64,000 nucleotides of DNA from Scandinavium sp002470465 (GTDB lineage: Bacteria > Pseudomonadota > Gammaproteobacteria > Enterobacterales > Enterobacteriaceae). Under the pieces are notes generated by a model. It did not search any database. It was given only the letters and a program-made list of their open reading frames with translations, and was not told where the DNA came from. Shown piece by piece: positions 58,305-64,000 of the stretch (its first letter is position 1; the number at the start of each line of letters is the position of its first letter). Position numbers and translations under genes: made by a program. The stretch lies in assembly GCF_040750395.1 (NCBI RefSeq), contig NZ_JBFLVD010000012.1:124001-188000 (forward strand), read 5' to 3'.

Positions 58305-59953
58305 TGAAAAAGCTACTGACGGCGCTGGCCGCCACTCTTCCGCTGGCGGCGAACGCTGCCGACGCCATCACCGGCGAGGTGCAGCGTCAGCCGACAAACT
58401 GGGAAGCCATCATCATGTTCCTGGTGTTCGTGGTGCTGACGCTCTACATCACTTACTGGGCCTCCAAGCGCGTACGTTCACGTAACGATTACTACACTGC
58501 GGGCGGTAACATCACCGGTTTGCAGAACGGACTGGCGATTGCCGGGGACTTTATGTCCGCCGCGTCGTTCCTCGGGATCTCTGCGCTGGTCTACACCTCC
58601 GGCTACGACGGGCTGATTTACTCGCTTGGTTTCCTCGTTGGCTGGCCAATTATTCTGTTCCTGATCGCCGAACGCCTGCGCAACCTCGGGCGCTACACCT
58701 TTGCCGACGTGGCGTCCTATCGCCTGAAGCAAGGGCCAATCCGCACCCTTTCCGCCTGCGGTTCGCTGGTGGTAGTGGCGCTGTATCTGATTGCGCAGAT
58801 GGTCGGCGCGGGCAAGCTCATCGAGCTGCTGTTCGGCCTCAACTACCACGTCGCCGTAGTGCTGGTGGGCGTGCTGATGGTGATGTACGTGCTGTTCGGC
58901 GGCATGCTGGCGACCACCTGGGTGCAGATCATCAAAGCAGTGCTGCTGCTGTTCGGCGCAAGCTTTATGGCATTTATGGTGATGAAGCACGTTGGCTTTA
59001 GCTTCAATAACCTGTTCACCGAAGCGATGGCGGTGCATCCGAAAGGCGCGGCAATCATGAGCCCGGGCGGGCTGGTGAAAGATCCGATTTCCGCACTCTC
59101 TCTCGGCCTCGGCCTGATGTTCGGCACCGCCGGGCTACCGCATATTCTGATGCGTTTCTTCACCGTCAGCGACGCCCGTGAAGCGCGTAAGAGCGTGTTC
59201 TATGCCACTGGCTTTATGGGCTACTTCTACATCCTGACCTTTATCATCGGCTTCGGCGCGATCATGCTGGTCGGCGCGAACCCGGCGTTTAAAGACGCGG
59301 CGGGCCAGCTGATCGGCGGCAACAACATGGCGGCGGTGCATCTGGCAGATGCGGTCGGCGGCAACCTGTTCCTCGGCTTTATTTCGGCCGTGGCGTTTGC
59401 CACCATTCTGGCCGTGGTTGCTGGTTTAACGCTGGCGGGGGCATCAGCGGTATCCCACGATCTTTACGCCAACGTCTTCCGTAAAGGCGCGTCCGAGCGT
59501 GATGAGCTGCGGGTATCGAAAATCACCGTGCTGATTCTTGGTGTAGTGGCAATCCTGCTGGGCATTTTGTTCGAGAAGCAGAACATCGCCTTTATGGTGG
59601 GCCTGGCGTTCTCCATCGCCGCGAGCTGTAACTTCCCGATCATTCTGCTGTCGATGTACTGGTCGAAGCTGACCACTCGCGGCGCGATGATTGGCGGCTG
59701 GCTCGGCCTGCTGACGGCGATTGTGCTGATGATCCTCGGCCCAACTATTTGGGTGCAGATCCTCGGTCACGAAACAGCCGTGTTCCCGTACGAATATCCG
59801 GCGCTGTTCTCTATCGCCGTGGCATTCATCGGGATTTGGTTCTTCTCGGCAACGGACAACTCAGAAGCCGGGCTGCGCGAACGCGAGCAGTTCCGTGCCC
59901 AGTTTATCCGTTCCCAGACCGGACTCGGCATCGAACAGGGCCGCGCGCACTAA
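58304..59953 (+). CDS. actP: Acetate/glycolate:cation symporter ActP
   Basis: A 549-residue sodium:solute symporter family protein with a signal-like first helix and about 13 membrane segments. The SSS motif RSRNDYYTAGGNITGLQNG and the GMLATTWVQIIKA block are intact. It takes up acetate, and also glycolate and pyruvate-related substrates in E. coli reports, for Acs. It has the same length as the E. coli protein. Confidence 0.97.
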   Translation: MKKLLTALAATLPLAANAADAITGEVQRQPTNWEAIIMFLVFVVLTLYITYWASKRVRSRNDYYTAGGNITGLQNGLAIAGDFMSAASFLGISALVYTSGYDGLIYSLGFLVGWPIILFLIAERLRNLGRYTFADVASYRLKQGPIRTLSACGSLVVVALYLIAQMVGAGKLIELLFGLNYHVAVVLVGVLMVMYVLFGGMLATTWVQIIKAVLLLFGASFMAFMVMKHVGFSFNNLFTEAMAVHPKGAAIMSPGGLVKDPISALSLGLGLMFGTAGLPHILMRFFTVSDAREARKSVFYATGFMGYFYILTFIIGFGAIMLVGANPAFKDAAGQLIGGNNMAAVHLADAVGGNLFLGFISAVAFATILAVVAGLTLAGASAVSHDLYANVFRKGASERDELRVSKITVLILGVVAILLGILFEKQNIAFMVGLAFSIAASCNFPIILLSMYWSKLTTRGAMIGGWLGLLTAIVLMILGPTIWVQILGHETAVFPYEYPALFSIAVAFIGIWFFSATDNSEAGLREREQFRAQFIRSQTGLGIEQGRAH

Positions 59954-59955
59954 AG

Positions 59956-60062
59956 AAATGCCCGGTGGCGCTGATTGCCAGGTGGCGGCTAACGCCTGAC
60001 CTGGCCTACAAACCGGGCCTGCAATCAGCCAGGCCGGGTTAACGCAGCGCCACCCGGCAATG
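59956..60062. repeat. REP cluster after actP
   Basis: Units ATGCCCGGTGGCGCTGATTGCC, AGGTGGCGGCTAACGCC / TGACCTGGCCTACAA and CCAGGCCGGGTTAACGC / GCCACCCGGCAA in the convergent gap to the LrgB-type gene. Confidence 0.85.
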
Positions 60063-60069
60063 AGGACTT

Positions 60070-60759
60070 TCAGAACATCACCCACGCCACCAGCGGGGCG
60101 GCGAGCACCGTAGCGACGCCGGAAAGCATCATCACCAGGCTTGCGACAACCCCTTCCTGCGGGCCTAACTCATAGGAACGTGCCGTTCCGGCACCGTGCG
60201 AGGCGGCACCAAACCCGGCCCCTTTCGCCATTCCTTCACGGATTGCCAGACGCATAAACAGCGCATCCCCCACTGCCATGCCGAACACGCCGGTGATCAC
60301 TACAAACAGCGCCACCAGTTCAGGCTGTCCGCCAATCGGCTTAGCGGCCGCCAGGGCAAAAGGCGTGGTGATAGAGCGCACGGCGAGGCTGCGCTGAATT
60401 TCATCGGGTAGAGTAAACAGACGGGCCAGCCACACGGAACTGGTCACCGCGACAACCACCGCAGTCGTCACGCCCGCGGCGAGCGACATCCAGTGACGCT
60501 TTATCACCGCGAGGTTGTCATACACCGGCACCGCAAAGGCTATCGTCGCCGGGCCAAGCAGCCACAGCAGCCAGTGCGCTTCGCCCACGTAGTTTTGATA
60601 AGAGATGTGGCCGAAAATCAGCATCAGCACCAGCAGGATCGGCGTGAACACCAGCGGCATCAGCGGCAGTTTGCGAAAACGTCGATACAGACGTTTATTG
60701 GCGTAATAGAGCCCGAGGGTAATCGCGAGGCACAGCAGGCTCAGCGTTAAGCTATTCAT
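60070..60759 (-). CDS. LrgB/CidB-family membrane protein
   Basis: A 229-residue protein with about six to seven hydrophobic segments. Conserved blocks are RSITTPFALAAAKPIGG (near 130) and ASHGAGTARSYELG (near 185). The family was described as antiholin-like modulators; Bacillus members of the LrgAB type are pyruvate transporters. It overlaps the LrgA-type gene by eight bases. Placement beside acs-actP is compatible with a role in acetate or pyruvate overflow, but this is an inference. Confidence 0.87.
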   Translation of the reverse strand: MNSLTLSLLCLAITLGLYYANKRLYRRFRKLPLMPLVFTPILLVLMLIFGHISYQNYVGEAHWLLWLLGPATIAFAVPVYDNLAVIKRHWMSLAAGVTTAVVVAVTSSVWLARLFTLPDEIQRSLAVRSITTPFALAAAKPIGGQPELVALFVVITGVFGMAVGDALFMRLAIREGMAKGAGFGAASHGAGTARSYELGPQEGVVASLVMMLSGVATVLAAPLVAWVMF

Positions 60760-61162
60760 GCTTCATCCTGCTTAATTCAAAGCGATAGACTTTATCCACC
60801 ACCCACGCCGTTGCCCCCAGCACCAGCATCGTGCTCAGCGCGATCACCAGAAAGATTTTCCAGCCGTCGACCATCAGCAGCTGCGCGTAGTTAACCACAG
60901 CCACCACGGCAGGCACGAAGAAGAGCAGCATTTCCGCCAGCAGCCAGCGGGACCCGGCACGCACCCAGCTAAGGGGGAGAACGCGGCAGATAATCAGCGC
61001 CAGCATCAGCACCAGCCCCACCAGGTTGGCGGGCAGCGGCAGATGCCCCCACGCCACCAGATACTCAGCCAGAACAAACAACCCGGCATACAGAACCACC
61101 TGCACCGGAACCTGAAGATGATGCAGGACAGCAGGCGTTACGCGCCCTGAGGCCACAGCCAT
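60752..61162 (-). CDS. LrgA/CidA-family membrane protein
   Basis: A 136-residue protein with four hydrophobic segments. It shows the LrgA/CidA blocks LPLPANLVGLVLMLALI and WLLAEMLLFFVPAVVAVVNY. It partners the LrgB-type protein encoded just downstream. The LysR gene at 61265 is divergent from it across about 100 bases, so it is the natural candidate for control of this operon. The N-terminus (MAVASGRVTPAV) is longer than the usual start before the first helix; an internal start is possible. Confidence 0.85.
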   Translation of the reverse strand: MAVASGRVTPAVLHHLQVPVQVVLYAGLFVLAEYLVAWGHLPLPANLVGLVLMLALIICRVLPLSWVRAGSRWLLAEMLLFFVPAVVAVVNYAQLLMVDGWKIFLVIALSTMLVLGATAWVVDKVYRFELSRMKHE

Positions 61163-61264
61163 GAAAGGAATTCCTGAAAAAAGTGAAGGCGCTCAGTATA
61201 GTGAGCCGCCGACTGCGACTGAAATGAATTAAAATCATTGAAGGTATAGTTTTGAGGAATGATC

Positions 61265-62152
61265 ATGGATATCAGAACGCTGCGCTATTTCGTTGAAGTG
61301 GTTCGCCAGCAAAGCTTCACCCGCGCGGCAGAGAAGCTGTTTGTCACCCAGCCCACCATCAGTAAGATGCTGAAAAATCTGGAAGATGAGCTCAACTGCA
61401 CCCTGCTCATTCGGGATGGCCGCAAGCTGCTGCTGACCGATACCGGTCGCGTGGTCTTCGAGCGCGGCGTGGCCATTCTGACCGAATTTCGCCAGCTGGA
61501 AGCGGAACTCAGCGACATCAATCATCTGCATAAAGGTCTTTTGCGCCTCGGCATTCCGCCCATGGTTGGAATGCTGATGGCCGGGCCAATCAGCCTTTTT
61601 CGCCAGAGCTACCCCGGCGTCGAGCTGAAAATTGCCGAATTTGGCGGCCTGACGGTACAGCAGGCGGTGGTCAATGGCGAACTCGACGTGGCCATGACCG
61701 CCCTGCCCGTGGACGAAGAGAGCGGTCTCGCCACGCTGCCATTGTTCAGCCACCCGCTGTGCGTGCTGGTGCCGCGCTCCGGCGAGTGGTTAAACATGGA
61801 AACCATCGGCCCCGAGCAGCTGGCCGCGCATCCGCTGTTGATTTACAACGAAGACTTCGCTCTTAGCCGCCAGCTGATGCAGCTCTTTTCTGAACACGAC
61901 GTCAAACCTCGCATCGCGGTACGCAGCGGGCAGTGGGATTTTCTGGCGGCAATGGTGCAGGCGGGCGTGGGCGTGGCGATTTTGCCGGAACCCATTTGCC
62001 AGCGGCTCGATAAAAACACATTACGCTGGATCCCCCTCGACAGCCCGCTGCACTGGCAGCTGGGGATGATCTGGCGTGAAGGAACTTACCTTTCCCACAG
62101 CGCACAGGCCTGGCTCAAGTGCTGCGAAGGGTTTTGGCAGCCCGGCGGCTGA
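61265..62152 (+). CDS. LysR-family regulator divergent from the LrgAB-type operon (CidR-like)
   Basis: A 295-residue LysR regulator. The N-terminal HTH (1-60) reads TLRYFVEVVRQQSFTRAAEK then LFVTQPTISKMLKNLEDEL, and the substrate-binding domain spans about 88-290. ATG 61265 is correctly spaced from GAGGA; an ATG two codons earlier is within that site. CidR-type LysR regulators activate cidAB/lrgAB-type operons in response to acetate or related metabolites; the divergent arrangement here is the same. The effector is inferred, not visible. Confidence 0.87.
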   Translation: MDIRTLRYFVEVVRQQSFTRAAEKLFVTQPTISKMLKNLEDELNCTLLIRDGRKLLLTDTGRVVFERGVAILTEFRQLEAELSDINHLHKGLLRLGIPPMVGMLMAGPISLFRQSYPGVELKIAEFGGLTVQQAVVNGELDVAMTALPVDEESGLATLPLFSHPLCVLVPRSGEWLNMETIGPEQLAAHPLLIYNEDFALSRQLMQLFSEHDVKPRIAVRSGQWDFLAAMVQAGVGVAILPEPICQRLDKNTLRWIPLDSPLHWQLGMIWREGTYLSHSAQAWLKCCEGFWQPGG

Positions 62153-62159
62153 GCCGGCG

Positions 62160-63014
62160 TTACAGCTTATCGACCAGCGTCCGGCTCTGAGAAATCAGCT
62201 CCCGACGCCCTTCATCCCCCTGCTGGAGCAGGCACACGAACAGCAAATCAATCAGCGTATGCTGGGCGGTACGCACGGAAATCGACGAACTGTGGGTTTT
62301 GCTGCCGTCGGCCAGCGTATCGAGGCACAGATCCGCCGCCTGGCGAAGCGGCGACTGATGCAGGGAAGTCAGCGCAATGACTTTCGCCCCGCGCGCTTTT
62401 GCCGCTTCGGCAGCGACCTGTACTTCCCGCCGGTTGCCGGAAAACGATATCGCAATCTGGACATCGGCGGCGGTCAATGATTGCGCCACGGTGATCTGCA
62501 CGTGACTGTCCATCTCATGCATTACCGGATAGCCGATTTTCATCAGCTTGTACGCCAGGTCTTTGGCGATCAGCGACGACCCGCCAATGGCGGTTATCTG
62601 CACGCGTCCGGCAACGCGGATCAGATCCACGACCCTCTGAAGTCTGGCGAAATCAATCTCGTTGGTGGTATCGCGCAATGCCTGCTGCTTTTCCAGCAGC
62701 AGTTTCTCCGCTATCTGCGGGAAGGTGTCTTCACTGTTGATTTCATTGTGAATATAGGCAACGTCGTTTTTGCGTTCGGTGCTTTGCTGCCCCCACTCTT
62801 CCACCAGCGCGATTTTAAAATTGGTGTAGCCCTTGAAGCCGAGTTTCTGCGCAAACTTGATGATGCTCGACTGGCTGATGCCCAACACCTGCGCCAGCTC
62901 CGGCGAAGAGAACTGTTTAACGCGGCCCGGGTTATCAAGAATGAAGTCCGCAATCTTGCGCTCGCCGGGAGTGAACAGCGATTTATTATGCAGGATGGTA
63001 TTGATGTGTTTCAT
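62160..63014 (-). CDS. murR: RpiR-family regulator MurR
   Basis: A 284-residue regulator with an N-terminal RpiR-type HTH (1-75: LAQVLGISQSSIIKFAQKLG) and a C-terminal SIS sugar-phosphate domain (about 120-255: ITAIGGSSLIAKDLAYKLMKIG, ISFSGNRREV). It is divergent from murQ, as in E. coli, where MurR represses murQP and N-acetylmuramate 6-phosphate is the inducer. It is similar to E. coli MurR in length but rather divergent in the middle. It converges on the LysR gene. Confidence 0.88.
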   Translation of the reverse strand: MKHINTILHNKSLFTPGERKIADFILDNPGRVKQFSSPELAQVLGISQSSIIKFAQKLGFKGYTNFKIALVEEWGQQSTERKNDVAYIHNEINSEDTFPQIAEKLLLEKQQALRDTTNEIDFARLQRVVDLIRVAGRVQITAIGGSSLIAKDLAYKLMKIGYPVMHEMDSHVQITVAQSLTAADVQIAISFSGNRREVQVAAEAAKARGAKVIALTSLHQSPLRQAADLCLDTLADGSKTHSSSISVRTAQHTLIDLLFVCLLQQGDEGRRELISQSRTLVDKL

Positions 63015-63124
63015 AAGTCGATAACCAGACGCTTAGTTTTGGGGGTTCACCCGGGTGTAAAATACTATGTCATTCCCTTCGGCTTTACACCCTTATCCTG
63101 TTTCAGACTATGAACGCCGCCCAC

Positions 63125-63140
63125 GGTGACTGAGATCACA
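63125..63140. promoter_or_regulatory. CRP site in the murR-murQ gap
   Basis: GGTGA-CTGAGA-TCACA has one mismatch to TGTGA-N6-TCACA. CRP dependence of murQP is known in E. coli. Confidence 0.75.
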
Positions 63141-63181
63141 GATCGCCAAATGGGATAAAATATTACTTTTAGCATTTATTA

Positions 63182-63200
63182 TTGGAATATATTATTCCAA
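63182..63200. promoter_or_regulatory. Candidate MurR operator
   Basis: TTGGAATA-TAT-TATTCCAA, perfect 8-bp arms around 3 bases, 30 bases before murQ. RpiR-type regulators often bind TGGAATA-like dyads. Confidence 0.65.
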
Positions 63201-63230
63201 ACATTAAGCACGTTATTCATCGAGGCCGTT

Positions 63231-64000
63231 ATGAAAATTGATTTATCCACCCTGACCACCGAAAGCCGCAACCAGGCGAGTGAAAACATCGATAACCTGT
63301 CCACCCTGGACATGCTGAAAGTGATCAACGCCGAAGATAAAAAAGTGGCACTGGCAGTGGAAGAGCAGCTCCCTGCGATCGCCCAGGCCGTCGATGCCAT
63401 CACCCAAGCGTTCGCCTGCGGCGGCCGCCTGATTTACTGTGGAGCGGGCACCTCGGGCCGTCTTGGCATTCTCGATGCCAGCGAATGCCCGCCAACCTAC
63501 GGCACGCCGCGTGAAAGGGTGGTGGGGCTGATTGCCGGTGGCCACACCGCGATTCTGCAGGCGGTTGAAAACGCAGAAGATAATGTCCAGCTCGGCGAAC
63601 AGGATCTGCGCGACCTTGCGCTGAACGAGCGCGACGTGGTTGTCGGTATCGCCGCCAGTGGCCGCACGCCGTACGTCATCGGCGCGCTGAAATACGCCCG
63701 CAGCGTGGGTGCCACCACGGGCGCTATCGCCTGCAATCGCGGCAGTGAAATTGGCAAGCTGGCCGATATCGCTATAGAACCCCTGGTCGGCCCGGAAGTG
63801 GTGACCGGCTCTTCCCGTATGAAGGCAGGCACCGCGCAAAAACTTATCCTGAATATGCTGACCACCGGTGCAATGATCCGCTCCGGTAAAGTGTTCGGCA
63901 ACCTGATGGTTGACGTGGAAGCGACCAACGCCAAGCTTCTCCAGCGCCAGGTGAATATCGTGGTGCAGGCGACCGAATGCGATGCCGCCACCGCCGAAGC
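63231..64000 (+). CDS. murQ: N-acetylmuramic acid 6-phosphate etherase MurQ (partial, cut by window end)
   Basis: 256 codons of an SIS-domain etherase that converts N-acetylmuramate 6-phosphate to N-acetylglucosamine 6-phosphate and D-lactate in cell-wall recycling. Start MKIDLSTLTTESRN follows CGAGGCCGTT. SIS motifs GRLIYCGAGTSGRLGILDASECPPT (near 65) and GIAASGRTPYVIGAL (near 140) and the family block VGPEVVTGSSRMKAGTAQK are present. About 40 residues at the C-terminus lie beyond the window. Confidence 0.96.
   Translation, partial: MKIDLSTLTTESRNQASENIDNLSTLDMLKVINAEDKKVALAVEEQLPAIAQAVDAITQAFACGGRLIYCGAGTSGRLGILDASECPPTYGTPRERVVGLIAGGHTAILQAVENAEDNVQLGEQDLRDLALNERDVVVGIAASGRTPYVIGALKYARSVGATTGAIACNRGSEIGKLADIAIEPLVGPEVVTGSSRMKAGTAQKLILNMLTTGAMIRSGKVFGNLMVDVEATNAKLLQRQVNIVVQATECDAATAE

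Overview
The window is chromosomal DNA from a member of the Enterobacteriaceae close to Enterobacter, Leclercia and Lelliottia. Almost every gene has a near full-length Escherichia coli counterpart, often in the same local order (frdABCD, blc-sugE, ecnAB-efp-epmB, groSL, aspA-dcuA-cutA-dsbD-yjdC-tRNA-Phe, proP, yjcZ-crfC, yjdM-yjdN-phn, fdhF, yjcO, gltP, acs-yjcH-actP). An ecnR-type regulator beside the entericidins, kdgT next to proP, and ERIC elements fit that group. No ampR/ampC lies between frdD and blc, where Enterobacter and Citrobacter usually carry them; this hints at Leclercia or another AmpC-poor genus, but the genus is not proven.

Layout. 1-5.5 kb: tail of mscM, epmA, and the FNR-type fumarate reductase operon, then blc. 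5.5-9.2 kb: the guanidinium exporter sugE behind a guanidine-II riboswitch, the entericidin locus ecnR/ecnB/ecnA, then efp and epmB back to back. EF-P and both enzymes that make and attach its beta-lysine (EpmA, EpmB) are therefore within 8.5 kb. 9.2-18 kb: groEL/groES with a sigma-32 promoter, fxsA, aspA-dcuA (anaerobic aspartate/fumarate supply for FrdABCD), cutA, dsbD and a TetR-type regulator. 18.2-21.6 kb: tRNA-Phe followed by a displaced copy of its 3' end and terminator, an AT-rich gene-poor stretch, a diguanylate cyclase and a degenerate EAL protein; this looks like variable DNA at a tRNA locus.

21.8-31 kb: cbpA-cbpM, a NicO-family metal exporter, proP, kdgT under a KdgR-like box, and the dynamin-like crfC with yjcZ. 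31-40.9 kb: yjdM, yjdN and the C-P lyase cluster phnFGHIJKLMNOP. The phosphonate importer phnCDE is missing upstream of phnF, and a 115-bp palindromic element sits in that place. 41-50.7 kb: a sugar catabolic locus bracketed by a hybrid histidine kinase and an OmpR-type response regulator. It contains a ribose-type ABC importer, a D-lyxose-type isomerase, a PfkB kinase and a class II aldolase. E. coli K-12 has the D-allose genes in this neighbourhood. 50.9-60 kb: selenocysteine-containing fdhF, yjcO, gltP and the acetate genes acs-yjcH-actP (no nrf operon between gltP and acs). 60-64 kb: an LrgAB/CidAB-type pair with a divergent LysR regulator, then murR and the start of murQ.

The window is rich in short palindromic repeats: REP/BIME clusters in many intergenic gaps, two ERIC-type elements, and at least five copies or fragments of a palindrome built from CCCTCTCCC hairpins. 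One copy lies in frame inside dsbD and is translated.
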